A DNA stretch of 64,000 nt from Anaeromyxobacter sp. PSR-1 (GCF_000964525.1 NZ_BAZG01000006.1:1-64000), one strand, 5' to 3'. Counted from the first letter of the stretch, positions 18,120 through 26,829 are shown. The notes: generated by a model not told the origin, from the sequence alone. Numbers and translations are program-made.

Positions 18120-18896
18120 CTACGGGAGCCCGTACCCGTACTTCGCGAGGACGGCGCGGCCCTTCGGGCCGGTCAGGAACGCGAGGAAGGCGCGGGCGAG
18201 CGCGGGGTCCCGGGCCGTCCGGAGGACGACGCCGGACTGCGCGATGCCGGGGACGAGCGCCTCGGGGACGGGCACCGCCCTGCCGGCCGCGAGCTCCTTC
18301 CCGAGCGCGAGCGAGGAGGGCAGGAACGCCACGTCGGCGGCGCCGGTGCTGGCGAACTGCGCCGCCTGCCCGACGCTGGTGCCGAGGACGAGCCGCGGCC
18401 TCACGGCGTCCCAGACGCCGGCCGCCCGCAGGGCCTGCTCCGCGGCGCGGCCGAACGGGGCGAGCGCGGGGTTGGCGATCGCGATCCGCCGCACCCCGGG
18501 ATCGGCCAGCGCCGCCAGCCCGCGCTGCTCGAGCGGCACCGTCGAGCCGGGCGGGAGCCACACCACCAGCCTCCCGAGCGCGTAGACCTTCTCGTCCGCG
18601 GCGTCGGCCAGCCCCGCGGCGATCACCTTGGCCGGGTAGTCGCGGTCGGCGGAGAGGAACACGTCGAAGGGGGCGCCGTTCCGGAGCTGCGCGAAGAACG
18701 CGCCGGACGCGCCGAAGGTGAGCGCCACCCGGACCCCCGGGCGCTCGGCCTCGAAGGCCTGTCGCAGCTCCTCGGCGGCGGTCTTGAGGTTCGCCGCGGC
18801 GGCGACGGTGAGCGTGGCCCCGGGCGCCTGCGCCCGCGCGGGCGCGGCCGCGAGGAGCGCCGGGAGCGCGACGGCGAGCAGGCTGCGGCGGATCAC
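18120..18896 (-). CDS. modA: Molybdate-binding periplasmic protein
   Basis: A 258-residue class II binding protein. The GTG at 18896 has AGGAG seven bases upstream and gives a signal peptide (IRRSLLAVALPALLAAAPARAQA); the TTG 11 codons earlier has no such site. Mature features of ModA are visible: LTVAAAANLKTAAEEL, FGASGAFFAQLRNGAPFDVFLSAD, VLGTSVGQAAQFASTGAADVAFLP and a C-terminal LAFLTGPKGRAVLAKYGYGLP. It captures molybdate or tungstate in the periplasm. It is the first gene of modABC. Confidence 0.93.
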   Translation of the reverse strand: MIRRSLLAVALPALLAAAPARAQAPGATLTVAAAANLKTAAEELRQAFEAERPGVRVALTFGASGAFFAQLRNGAPFDVFLSADRDYPAKVIAAGLADAADEKVYALGRLVVWLPPGSTVPLEQRGLAALADPGVRRIAIANPALAPFGRAAEQALRAAGVWDAVRPRLVLGTSVGQAAQFASTGAADVAFLPSSLALGKELAAGRAVPVPEALVPGIAQSGVVLRTARDPALARAFLAFLTGPKGRAVLAKYGYGLP

Positions 18897-19027
18897 GGTG
18901 GTACTCCTGATGGGACGAACGGGTAACAACAGGCAACCCTATACTCCGGTAAAGCCGCATACGGCAACCAGCGTCGGCCAGTCCGGTTCGCCAGGCGCCG
19001 CCGCGGCTGCTAGAGTCGGGGGCGCGC
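18897..19027. promoter_or_regulatory. Divergent control region between modA and its putative regulator
   Basis: The 131 bp contain a good -10-like TATACT (18940-18945) on the plus strand without a clear -35, and several copies of a GGYAAC/GGTAAN element (in order ggtaaca, ggcaacc, ggtaaag, ggcaacc, between about 18921 and 18980). The repeated element, lying between divergent genes, is a candidate binding site for the HTH/binding-domain regulator. It does not match the CGTTATATA-type ModE box. Confidence 0.45.
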
Positions 19028-19900
19028 ATGCCCGATCAGCTGCTCACGACCGCCGAGGTCGCCGAGGTCCTCCGGGTCCACCCGAAGCACGTGTACCGGC
19101 TGCTGAGGCGCGGGCTCCCCGCCCGCCGCGTCGGCGCGGAGTGGCGCTTCTCGCGCGAGGACGTGCTGGCCTGGTCGGGCGGCAGGGCGGCCGAGGCGCG
19201 CAGCGAGACGCCCGCGCCCGCCGCAGGGGGCGCGCTCGACGCGGCCCCCGCGCTCGTCGCCGCGAACGGCGACGTGGCCGTGCTCTCGCTGCTCGCGCTC
19301 GCCGCGGCGCAGGGGCCGCCGCTCCTCGGCTTCGTGCAGGCCGACATGGCCGAGGCCGCCGACCTGCTGCGGCGCCGCGCGGTGCTGGCGGCGGGCGCGC
19401 ACGCGGGCGGGTTCCCGAGCCACGTGGGCGACGACCGGGTGGCGCGGATCCACCTCGTCACGCGCGAGATCGGGCTCGTCCACCCGCCGGGCCGGCCGGT
19501 GACGCTGGAGGAGCTGCCCCGCCGCCGGCTCGCGTCCCGCCCCGGGAGCGCCGGCGTCCGCAGGCACCTCGACGAGGCGCTGCGCGCCCGGAAGCTCGAC
19601 CCGGCGCGCGCCCACCGGAAGGCGCTCCTGCTGCGCTCGCACCTCGAGGTCGCGCTGGCCGTGGCGGCGGGGCGCGCCGACGTGGGGCTCTGCTCGCGCG
19701 CGTGGGGGGAGCGCGCCGGGCTCGCGTTCCTGCCCATCGCCACCGAGCCGTACGGGCTGATCGTGAAGGCGCGCGACCTCGGCGACGCGCGCGTGGTGCG
19801 GCTCTGCGAGGTGGCGCAGGGCAGGGCGTTCCGCGCCGAGGCCGGCGCCATCCCCGGCTACGACGTCGAGGGCGCGGGCGACATCCGCTACGACGCCTGA
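19028..19900 (+). CDS. One-component regulator: excisionase-type HTH fused to a periplasmic-binding-like domain
   Basis: A 290-residue cytosolic protein. Residues 1-52 are a MerR/excisionase-type helix-turn-helix (LLTTAEVAEVLRVHPKHVYRLLRRGLPARRVGAEWRF in outline). Residues 70-290 are a PBP-like domain (PF12727 type) with VARIHLVTREIGLVHPPGRP, RPGSAGVRRHLDEAL, HLEVALAVAAGRADVGLC and FLPIATEPYGLIV. Such fusions occur next to molybdate/tungstate transporters and are thought to sense the oxyanion or molybdenum cofactor. It is divergent from modABC with 131 bp between starts, so it very likely controls that operon. It replaces a standard ModE here. Confidence 0.83.
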   Translation: MPDQLLTTAEVAEVLRVHPKHVYRLLRRGLPARRVGAEWRFSREDVLAWSGGRAAEARSETPAPAAGGALDAAPALVAANGDVAVLSLLALAAAQGPPLLGFVQADMAEAADLLRRRAVLAAGAHAGGFPSHVGDDRVARIHLVTREIGLVHPPGRPVTLEELPRRRLASRPGSAGVRRHLDEALRARKLDPARAHRKALLLRSHLEVALAVAAGRADVGLCSRAWGERAGLAFLPIATEPYGLIVKARDLGDARVVRLCEVAQGRAFRAEAGAIPGYDVEGAGDIRYDA

Positions 19901-19941
19901 GCCATCGCGCCGGCGGGGCGTGCGCGAGCGCCGGAAAGGGA

Positions 19942-19974
19942 ACGGCCGCGACCGGCGGAGCCGATCGCGGCCGT
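19942..19974. terminator. Long bidirectional hairpin
   Basis: Arms of 15 bases with one mismatch (5' arm 19942-19956, 3' arm 19960-19974) and a 3-base loop sit between two convergent genes. There is no T-run. The position and stability suggest a shared terminator for the regulator gene and the BMP lipoprotein operon. Confidence 0.6.
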
Positions 19975-19994
19975 GAGGCGATCCGCGGCGAGGG

Positions 19995-21128
19995 CTAGTT
20001 GCCGGACGGGACCTTCCCCTCGACGCCCTTCACGTAGAAGTTGATGGCGCCCTTCCACGCGTCGTCGGCGACGGCGTCCTTCGCGAGGACCTCCTTGCCG
20101 GCGTTGTCCACGAGCGGGCCCTTGAACACGGCGACCGCGCCGGTCTTCAGCCCCTCGCGCGCGGTCTCGAGCGCCTGCTGGACGTCGGCCGGGAGGAAGG
20201 AGGCGGGCTTGACGTAGTCGATCATGCCCTCCTTCACGCCCCACTTCGTCACCTCGGTCTTCCAGGTGTTGTCCATCGCCTCGCGGAACGACTTCTCGTA
20301 GTAGACGGCCCAGTTCAGCGCGACCGAGCCGAGGTGCGCCTTGGGCGCGAACGCGCTCATGTCGCTGTCCCAGCCGAAGCCGAGCTTGCCGTTGCGCTCG
20401 GCGGCCTGGAGGACGGCGGTCGAGTCGGTGTTCTGCAGCAGCACGTCGGCGCCCTGGTTCAGCAGCGACTGGGCGGCCTCGGTCTCCTTGGGCGGGTCGA
20501 ACCAGGAGTTCACCCACACCACCCGCGTCTTCACCTTCGGGTTCACGCTCTGCGCGCCCAGGGTGTACGCGTTGATGTTGCGGAGCACCTCGGGGATCGG
20601 GAACGAGCCGACGAAGCCGAGGGTGTTGGTCTTCGTCATCTTGCCGGCCACCACGCCGGCGAGGTAGGCGCCCTCGTAGAACTTCGCCTCGTAGACGCGC
20701 AGGTTGTCGGAGGTCTTGTAGCCGGTGGCGTGCTCGAAGCGCACCTCCGGGTTGTCCTTCGCCACCTTCACGATCGACTCCATGAAGCCGAACGAGGTGG
20801 CGAACACGAGCTTGTTGCCCTGCGCGACGAGGTCGCGGAGCACGCGCTCGGCGTCGGGGCCCTCGGGGACCTTCTCGACGAAGGTGGTGGTGACCTTGTC
20901 CGCGCCGAGCTTCTCGACCGCGGCGCGGCGGCCGAGGTCGTGCGAGTAGCTCCAGCCGGCGTCGCCGACGGGGCCGACGTAGATGAAGGCGGCCTTGAGC
21001 GGCTCGGGCTTGGCCGGCGCGGGCGCGGCGGCGGGCGCGGGCGGCGCCTCCTTCTTGGAGCAGGCGGCGAGCGTCGCGCCGAGCAGCAGCGCGCCGAGCG
21101 CGATCCGGCGGGTGAACGAGCGATTCAT
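19995..21128 (-). CDS. BMP-family (Med/PnrA-like) substrate-binding lipoprotein
   Basis: A 377-residue lipoprotein (LAAC, Cys23) with an Ala/Pro/Lys linker and a BMP/PnrA-type binding domain: AAFIYVGPVGDAGWSYSHDLGR, FATSFGFMESIVKVAKDNP, YEAKFYEGAYLAGVVAGKMTKT, LGFVGSFPIPEV and WVNSWFDPPKETEAAQSLLNQGADVLLQNTDS. Characterised relatives bind purine nucleosides or nucleobases. It is 57 bases downstream of the second permease and is the last gene of the operon that starts with gpt, which supports a purine ligand. Confidence 0.87.
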   Translation of the reverse strand: MNRSFTRRIALGALLLGATLAACSKKEAPPAPAAAPAPAKPEPLKAAFIYVGPVGDAGWSYSHDLGRRAAVEKLGADKVTTTFVEKVPEGPDAERVLRDLVAQGNKLVFATSFGFMESIVKVAKDNPEVRFEHATGYKTSDNLRVYEAKFYEGAYLAGVVAGKMTKTNTLGFVGSFPIPEVLRNINAYTLGAQSVNPKVKTRVVWVNSWFDPPKETEAAQSLLNQGADVLLQNTDSTAVLQAAERNGKLGFGWDSDMSAFAPKAHLGSVALNWAVYYEKSFREAMDNTWKTEVTKWGVKEGMIDYVKPASFLPADVQQALETAREGLKTGAVAVFKGPLVDNAGKEVLAKDAVADDAWKGAINFYVKGVEGKVPSGN

Positions 21129-21185
21129 GGTGTCGATCTCCCCCTTGTCAGGGTCTGGATGACTGCGGGTGCTTCGGGTGCGGCT

Positions 21186-22106
21186 TCAAGCGCCGGGGAA
21201 GAACGGCTTCCCCAGCGAGGCGGGCATGTTGAGCCGGATCCACAGCGGGTTCCGGGAGATGAGCGCGAGGACGGCGATGGTCGAGACGTAGGGCAGCATC
21301 GCCATGAACTGGCTCGGCACGTGGACGCCCCGCGCCTGCAGGTGCAGCTGGAGCATGGTCACGCCGCCGAACAGGTACGCGCCGAGGAGGATGCGGGCCG
21401 GCCGCCAGGTGGCGAACACGGTGAGCGCCAGCGCGATCCACCCGCGCCCGGCCACCATGCCCTCCACCCACAGCGGCGTGTAGACGACCGACAGGTACGC
21501 GCCGGCGATGCCGCACAGCGCGCCGCCGGTCACCACCGCGGCGAAGCGGATGCGCCGGACGCCGTAGCCCAGCGCGTGCGCGGACTGCGGCGACTCGCCG
21601 ATGGCGCGCAGGAGGAGGCCGGCGCGCGTGCGGTAGAGGAAGTACGCCGCGGCCGCGACGAGCGCGATGGCGAGGTAGACCACCGGGTGGTGCCGGAACA
21701 GCGCCGGCCCGACGAACGGCAGGTCGGCGAGGAACGGCACGCGGTGCGGCGGCTGCTCGCCGAGCTGCTTGCCCACGTAGCCGATGCCCACGAACGCCGA
21801 GAACCCCGAGCCGAACAGGCTCACCGCCAGGCCGGTCGCGTACTGGTTGGTGTTGAGCCACACCACCAGCCAGCCGAAGACCGCCGCCACCGCGGCGCCG
21901 CCGGCCGCGCCCGCCAGGAAGCCGAGCCACTCGCTCCCGCCGTCGTGGGCGGCCGCGAAGCCGGCCACCGCGGAGACGAGCAGCATGCCCTCGGCGCCGA
22001 GGTTGACCACCCCGGCGCGCTCGTTGAGCAGCAGCCCCAGGCCGGCGATGGCGAGCGGCGTCCCGGCCGCGAGCGTCGCGGCGATGAGCAGGGCGAGCTC
22101 GTTCAC
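21186..22106 (-). CDS. ABC permease 2 of the nucleoside/purine transporter (YufQ-like)
   Basis: A 306-residue polytopic protein with about eight to nine helices. The block GLGLLLNERAGVVNLGAEGMLLVSAVAGF is diagnostic of the BPD_transp_2 permeases that partner BMP-type binding proteins. GTG 22106 has GGAGG six bases upstream and overlaps the stop of permease 1 by four bases (GTGA). It forms the inner-membrane channel with permease 1. Confidence 0.88.
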   Translation of the reverse strand: MNELALLIAATLAAGTPLAIAGLGLLLNERAGVVNLGAEGMLLVSAVAGFAAAHDGGSEWLGFLAGAAGGAAVAAVFGWLVVWLNTNQYATGLAVSLFGSGFSAFVGIGYVGKQLGEQPPHRVPFLADLPFVGPALFRHHPVVYLAIALVAAAAYFLYRTRAGLLLRAIGESPQSAHALGYGVRRIRFAAVVTGGALCGIAGAYLSVVYTPLWVEGMVAGRGWIALALTVFATWRPARILLGAYLFGGVTMLQLHLQARGVHVPSQFMAMLPYVSTIAVLALISRNPLWIRLNMPASLGKPFFPGA

Positions 22107-23191
22107 GGCGCGGTCCTCCGGCTCCAGCCGACCAGCCGGAGCCGGTGGTGGATGAGCGTGTCGCAGGCGAGCAGCGAGAGCAGCAGGATGCCCTGGAAGA
22201 CGCCGCTCACCGACGCCGGCAGCCCGACGCGCGACTGCGCGAGCTGCCCGCCGATGACGAGCGCCGAGAGCACCACGCTCCCGAGCAGCGCGCCGATGGG
22301 GTGGAGCCGGCCCACGAACGCGACGATCACCGCGGTGAAGCCGTACCCGCTCGCCACGTGCGGCGTGAGCTGGCCCATGGGGCCGACCGCCTCGAACGCG
22401 CCGGCGATCCCGGCGAGCCCGCCGGAGAGGAGCAGCGTCGTCCAGATGGCGGAGCTCGCCGAGAAGCCCGCGTAGCGCGCCGCGGCCGGCGCGGGGCCGC
22501 CGATCTGGAGGCGGACGCCGCGGTAGGTCCGGAACATGAACAGCCACATGAGGATCGCCGCGACCAGCGCGAAGACGAAGCCCCAGTGCAGCCGCAGGCC
22601 GGGCACGATGCGCGGGATCTCGGTGGACGCGGAGAAGTTGACCGTCTGCGGGAAGTTGAAGCCGCGCGGGTCCTTCCACGGCCCGAACACGAGCCACGAG
22701 AGCAGCAGGTCGGCGACGTACACCAGCATCAGGCTGACGAGGATCTCGTTCGCGTGGAACCGGTCCCGGAGCAGCGCCACGATGCCGGCCCAGGCGGCGC
22801 CGCCCGCGGCGCCCGCCAGCACCACCAGCGGGAAGAACGCCCAGGGCGAGAGCGCGAGCTGCGCGTTCGTCACCCACAGCGCCAGCCCGCCCCCGGTGAT
22901 GGCGCCCATCAGGAACTGCCCCTCGGCGCCGATGTTCCACACGTTGGCGCGGAAGCACAGCCCGAGGCCGAGCGCGCACAGGATGAGCGGCGTGCACTTG
23001 AGCCCGAGCTCGGTGAGCGCGCGCGCGCCGTTGAACGGCTCGAACAGGAACATCGAGAGGACGCGCCCCGGCTCCTTGCCGAGCGCGAGGAACAGCAGGC
23101 CGCCCAGCGTGACCGTCACGGTCAGCGCGATGACCGGCGACAGCACGCTCATCGCGAGCGAGGGGGTGGGGCGGACGTCGAGGCGGATCAC
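22103..23191 (-). CDS. ABC permease 1 of the nucleoside/purine transporter (YufP-like)
   Basis: A 362-residue polytopic protein. The central block LCFRANVWNIGAEGQFLMGAI, followed by FHANEILVSLMLVYVADLLL, is typical of the larger permease of BMP-associated systems. GTG 23191 overlaps the ATPase stop by four bases (GTGA), indicating translational coupling. The C-terminus ends with cytosolic basic residues. Confidence 0.88.
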   Translation of the reverse strand: MIRLDVRPTPSLAMSVLSPVIALTVTVTLGGLLFLALGKEPGRVLSMFLFEPFNGARALTELGLKCTPLILCALGLGLCFRANVWNIGAEGQFLMGAITGGGLALWVTNAQLALSPWAFFPLVVLAGAAGGAAWAGIVALLRDRFHANEILVSLMLVYVADLLLSWLVFGPWKDPRGFNFPQTVNFSASTEIPRIVPGLRLHWGFVFALVAAILMWLFMFRTYRGVRLQIGGPAPAAARYAGFSASSAIWTTLLLSGGLAGIAGAFEAVGPMGQLTPHVASGYGFTAVIVAFVGRLHPIGALLGSVVLSALVIGGQLAQSRVGLPASVSGVFQGILLLSLLACDTLIHHRLRLVGWSRRTAP

Positions 23192-24726
23192 GCGGGCCCT
23201 CCGGCGACGGCCTCGGGGCGGCCCGGGCCGCCCGCCCACAGCCCGCTCATCCACTCCCCGATGCGCTCGACGGTGGCGTCGGCGGCGGGCAGGGGCGGCG
23301 AGAGGCGGCCCTTCGCGATGACGTGGAGCCGGTCGGCGAGCGCGAACAGCTCCTCCAGCTCCTCGGAGACCACCAGCACCGCCGCGCCGGCGTCGCGCAG
23401 CCGGAGCAGCTCGGCGTGGATCTGCGCGGCCGCGCCGACGTCCACGCCCCAGGTCGGCTGCGCGACCACGAGGACCTTCGGCACCGCGTCGAGCTCGCGC
23501 CCCACGATGTATTTCTGCAGGTTGCCGCCCGACAGGCTCCGCGCCACCGCGCCCGGGCCGGCGGCCTTGACCCAGTAGCGCCGCAGCACGCCCGACGCCT
23601 GGTCGCGGAGCGCGGCGCGGTCGATCCAGCCGAACGCGCGCAGCGCCTCCTGGCGGGTGAGGAGCATGTTGGTGGCGAGCGAGAGCGACGGCACCGCGCC
23701 GCGCCCGAGCCGCTCCTCCGGGACGAAGTGCAGCCCGCGGCGCCGGCGCCCGGCCGCGCCGGTGCGCCCGATGGGCTCGCCGAACAGCCGGATGGCGCCC
23801 GCGTCCGCGCGCGGGTCCTCGCCCGAGAGCGCGGCGAGCAGCTCCTGCTGGCCGTTGCCGGACACGCCGGCGATCCCGACGATCTCGCCCGCGTGGACCT
23901 CGAGCGACACGTCCTCGAGCGGGACGCCGAAGCGGTCGTGGCAGGGGAGGGCGAGCCGCTCGACCGAGAGCGCCACCGGGCCGAGCTTCGCGGCGCGGCG
24001 CTCGAGCCGCGGCGGCTCGGCACCGATCATCATGCGCGAGAGGCTGGCCGTCGTCTCCTGCGCCGGGTCGCAGGTCGCGACCACGCGGCCGCCGCGCAGC
24101 ACCGTGCACGCGTGGCACAGCTCCAGGATCTCGTCGAGCTTGTGGCTGATGTAGAGGATGGAGCAGCCGCTCGCGGCGACCTGGCGCAGCGTCTCGAAGA
24201 GCTTGTCCACCGCCTGCGGCGTGAGCACCGCGGTCGGCTCGTCGAGGATGAGCAGCCGCGGGTCGGCGAGGAGCGCGCGGACGATCTCGACGCGCTGCCG
24301 CTCGCCCACCGACAGCACGTGCACCGGGCGGAGCGGGTCCACGTCGAGGCCGTACTCCGCGGCCTTGGCGCGGATCCGCTCGGTGACGTCGCGCAGCGCC
24401 ACCTTGCGCGAGAGCCCGAGCCACACGTTCTCGGCGACGGTGAGCGAGTCGAACAGCGAGAAGTGCTGGAACACCATCGCGATGCCCAGCGCCCGCGCGT
24501 CGTGCGGGGTGCGGACCTCGGCCGGCTGCCCGTCCCAGAGGATCTCGCCGGCGTCGGGGGCCACCGCGCCGTAGACCACCTTCATCAGCGTGGACTTGCC
24601 GGCGCCGTTCTCGCCCAGGACAGCGTGGATCTCCCCCGGCGCGACGGTGAGCGCCACGTCGTCGTTCGCGACGACGTCCCCGTAGCGCTTGGTGACGTGC
24701 CTCAGCTCGAGGCGCGGAACGCTCAC
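23188..24726 (-). CDS. Double-domain ABC ATPase of the nucleoside/purine transporter (YufO-like)
   Basis: A 512-residue protein with two fused nucleotide-binding domains. Domain 1 has Walker A GENGAGKST, a variant signature LSVGERQRVEI and Walker B LLILDEPTAVL. Domain 2 has a degenerate P-loop (GVSGNGQQEL, no Lys-Ser/Thr) but an intact LSGGNLQKYIVGREL and VLVVAQPTWGVD. One canonical and one degenerate site is normal for this RbsA/YufO class. GTG 24726 overlaps the gpt stop by four bases. Confidence 0.9.
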   Translation of the reverse strand: MSVPRLELRHVTKRYGDVVANDDVALTVAPGEIHAVLGENGAGKSTLMKVVYGAVAPDAGEILWDGQPAEVRTPHDARALGIAMVFQHFSLFDSLTVAENVWLGLSRKVALRDVTERIRAKAAEYGLDVDPLRPVHVLSVGERQRVEIVRALLADPRLLILDEPTAVLTPQAVDKLFETLRQVAASGCSILYISHKLDEILELCHACTVLRGGRVVATCDPAQETTASLSRMMIGAEPPRLERRAAKLGPVALSVERLALPCHDRFGVPLEDVSLEVHAGEIVGIAGVSGNGQQELLAALSGEDPRADAGAIRLFGEPIGRTGAAGRRRRGLHFVPEERLGRGAVPSLSLATNMLLTRQEALRAFGWIDRAALRDQASGVLRRYWVKAAGPGAVARSLSGGNLQKYIVGRELDAVPKVLVVAQPTWGVDVGAAAQIHAELLRLRDAGAAVLVVSEELEELFALADRLHVIAKGRLSPPLPAADATVERIGEWMSGLWAGGPGRPEAVAGGPA

Positions 24727-25301
24727 GTGGGCCCCTGGTCCTTCGCGCCGCGCTGCCGGATCGGCGAGACGAACCGGTAGTCGATGTCCCACGGGAAGTA
24801 GATCCACTTCTCCTGGCGGAACTCCTTCACGAACGTGTCCACCACCGGGCGGCCGAGCGGCTTCGCGTACAGCGTGGCGAAGTGCGCCTTCGGGAGCTTC
24901 TCCCGCACCGCCGCCGCGGTCCGGCCCGTGTCCACCAGGTCGTCGATGAGCAGCCAGCCCTCGCCGTCCCCCGGGACCGTCTTCAGCCAGCGCAGCTCGC
25001 CCTGCTTCGCCTCCGCGCCGCCCGTCTCGGCGGCGCCGTAGCTGACCACGCAGACCGTGTCGATGAGGCGGATGTCCAGCTCGCGCGCCACCAGCGCCGC
25101 CGGCACGAGGCCGCCGCGCGTGATGGCGATGATGCCCTTCCAGTCGCCGAGCTCGTGCAGCACGCGCGACAGGTAGCGCGCGTCCCGGTGCAGCTCGGGC
25201 CAGGAGATGACGATCTCGTCCTGGTACGGACCGGGCCCGGATCCGGCGTGGACCTCGCCCTCCCCGCTGCCGGGAGGGCCCTTCGTCGCGTCTGCCGCCA
25301 T
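24723..25301 (-). CDS. gpt: Xanthine-guanine phosphoribosyltransferase
   Basis: A 192-residue cytosolic enzyme closely following E. coli Gpt: VISWPELHRDARYLSRVL, WKGIIAITRGGLVPAALVARELDIRLIDTV, the PRPP-binding loop GWLLIDDLVDTGRTAAAVRE, PKAHFATLYAKPLGRPVVD and KWIYFPWD. It converts xanthine, guanine or hypoxanthine plus PRPP to the nucleotide. An extra 30 residues rich in Gly/Pro precede the domain. It is the first gene of a tightly coupled operon with a BMP-type ABC importer, so imported purine bases are probably trapped at once as nucleotides. Confidence 0.92.
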   Translation of the reverse strand: MAADATKGPPGSGEGEVHAGSGPGPYQDEIVISWPELHRDARYLSRVLHELGDWKGIIAITRGGLVPAALVARELDIRLIDTVCVVSYGAAETGGAEAKQGELRWLKTVPGDGEGWLLIDDLVDTGRTAAAVREKLPKAHFATLYAKPLGRPVVDTFVKEFRQEKWIYFPWDIDYRFVSPIRQRGAKDQGPT

Positions 25302-25330
25302 GGCACCTTGTACTGGAAGGGGCTGACGCA

Positions 25331-25353
25331 GGGGAGGGGGAAATCACCTCCCC
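25331..25353 (-). other. Hairpin with a buried GGAGGTGAT in the gpt leader
   Basis: On the minus strand GGGGAGG and CCTCCCC form a 7-bp stem around TGATTTCCC. The 5' arm contains a perfect extended Shine-Dalgarno sequence, but no start codon follows at the right distance. It lies between the YciI gene stop and the gpt start, so it could be a terminator of the former or a structured leader of the latter. It does not resemble a known purine riboswitch. Confidence 0.4.
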
Positions 25354-25377
25354 GGATCTACTAGGGATTTCGGGGCG

Positions 25378-25749
25378 CTACGGTGCCGGTTCGTACTCCT
25401 CGATCGGCCGCACCTCGCACTCCCCCTCGAACCCAGGCCAGTGCTTCCGGTGGAGCTCCATGAACTCCGTCGCCACGCGCAGCGCATCGGCGCGCGTCGC
25501 CGTCTTCAGGACGGCCCAGCCGCCGATGACCTCCTTCGCCTCGGCGAACGGTCCGTCGGTCACGGCGAGCTTGCCGTTCGCGAGCCGGACCCGGAACCCG
25601 TCCTTGCTGGGCAGGAGGCCGCCCGTGTCCACGAGCACGCCGTCCTTGAACGAGCGCTCGATGAACTGGCCCATGGCCTCCATCATCGCCTGCGGCGGCG
25701 GTCCGGCGCGGTACGACTCGGAGCTTCGCATGAACGTCAGGTACTTCAT
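25378..25749 (-). CDS. YciI/DGPF-domain protein
   Basis: A 123-residue protein with the YCII-related pattern MKYLTFMRSSE, VDTGGLLPS, LANGKLAVTDGPFAEAKEVIGGW and the C-terminal VRPIEEY. The DGPF block is a family hallmark. ATG 25749 has GGAGGTG seven bases upstream. In many GC-rich bacteria such genes accompany ECF sigma factors; here the divergent neighbour is an AraC-type regulator. No catalytic function is established for this branch. Confidence 0.87.
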   Translation of the reverse strand: MKYLTFMRSSESYRAGPPPQAMMEAMGQFIERSFKDGVLVDTGGLLPSKDGFRVRLANGKLAVTDGPFAEAKEVIGGWAVLKTATRADALRVATEFMELHRKHWPGFEGECEVRPIEEYEPAP

Positions 25750-25950
25750 GGCAGTGCACCTCCGGTGGGGGTCTGACCTGGCGACGAACGAGCCCGGGCC
25801 GGATCGACATGACGCTCCGAGAGGGCACGATCCAGGTCCCGAGCCGTTTGCGGCCCGTGCGGGGCAGCGTCCGCGAGCGGGCAGGGTGTACGGTCCCGGC
25901 GCTCGTCCGGACCGGTTCGCCAGGCCGGGTCGAGCCGAGGAGTGCACGCC

Positions 25951-26829
25951 GTGGAGCACGACCCGCCCAGCCCGTCGGACGCCGAGGCCTTCGAGCAGGG
26001 CCGCGAGCCGCTGCTCGTCACGCGCCTCGAGGCGCACGCGCGGCGCGCCGCCGCCGGGACGCGGCGGGCGAGCGGCGGCTTCGCGCACCCGTACGCCGTC
26101 GTGGTCCTCCTCACCGCCGGACGCTCGCGGGTGGACCACGCCGGCGCGCTCGAGCTGCGGCCCGGCGACGTCCACGTCATCCCGCCCGGCGACGCGCACT
26201 CGTCGGCGCGGTTCGAGGGCGCCCAGGGCTGGGGGATCGCCTTCTGGCCCGAGCAGTCCGGCCACTCGCTGCGGCTCTTCTCGCAGGTTCGCGGCGGATG
26301 CCACCCGGTGCTCCGGCTCCCGCCCGCCGGGCGCCGGCGGCTCGAGCGGTGGCTGCGGGCGCTCGAGGACGAGGCCGCACGCCGCGAGGAGGGCCGCGAC
26401 GAGGCGCTCGCCGCGCTGCTCCGCCTCGTCCTGCTCGAGCTGGTCCGCGCCAGCGCGGCCACGCTGCACCCCGGGACCGAGGCGTCGAGCCTGGCGCGCC
26501 GGGCGCTCGCGTTCGTGGAGGGGAGCGCGCTCCGCCCGCTGTCCTTGTCCGACGTGGCGCGGGCGGTGGGGCGGACGCCGGCGCACGTCGCCACGGTGGT
26601 GCGGAGCGAGACCGGGCGGACCGTCGGGGAGTGGATCCTCGCGCAGCGCATGGCCGAGGCCCGCCGCCGCCTGCGCGCCACCGACGGATCGGTCGAGGGG
26701 ATCGCCGGGCACGTGGGCTACGCCGACGTGACGCACTTCATCCGCCAGTTCCGCCGCGTGCACGGCCGGACGCCGGCGCAGTGGCGTCGCGCGCAGGGCC
26801 ACCCCCAGGCCGGCGCGCGCCGCCCCTGA
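25951..26829 (+). CDS. AraC-family transcriptional regulator
   Basis: A 292-residue protein with an N-terminal cupin-like sensor (LELRPGDVHVIPPGDAHSS, residues about 70-90) and a C-terminal AraC double HTH (residues about 185-285: PLSLSDVARAVGRTPAHVATVVRSETGRTVGEWI, then AGHVGYADVTHFIRQFRRVHGRTPAQWR). GTG 25951 is preferred because AGGAG lies eight bases upstream; a GTG three codons earlier overlaps that site. It is divergent from the YciI gene and may control it. The ligand is unknown. Confidence 0.87.
   Translation: MEHDPPSPSDAEAFEQGREPLLVTRLEAHARRAAAGTRRASGGFAHPYAVVVLLTAGRSRVDHAGALELRPGDVHVIPPGDAHSSARFEGAQGWGIAFWPEQSGHSLRLFSQVRGGCHPVLRLPPAGRRRLERWLRALEDEAARREEGRDEALAALLRLVLLELVRASAATLHPGTEASSLARRALAFVEGSALRPLSLSDVARAVGRTPAHVATVVRSETGRTVGEWILAQRMAEARRRLRATDGSVEGIAGHVGYADVTHFIRQFRRVHGRTPAQWRRAQGHPQAGARRP

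Noticed and set aside
18897-19027. ModE box for modABC
   Set aside because: No CGTTATATA-type palindrome is present, and the divergent gene is not ModE.
25302-25377. Purine riboswitch in the gpt leader
   Set aside because: The leader is too short and lacks the conserved three-way junction bases; only a simple hairpin is seen.
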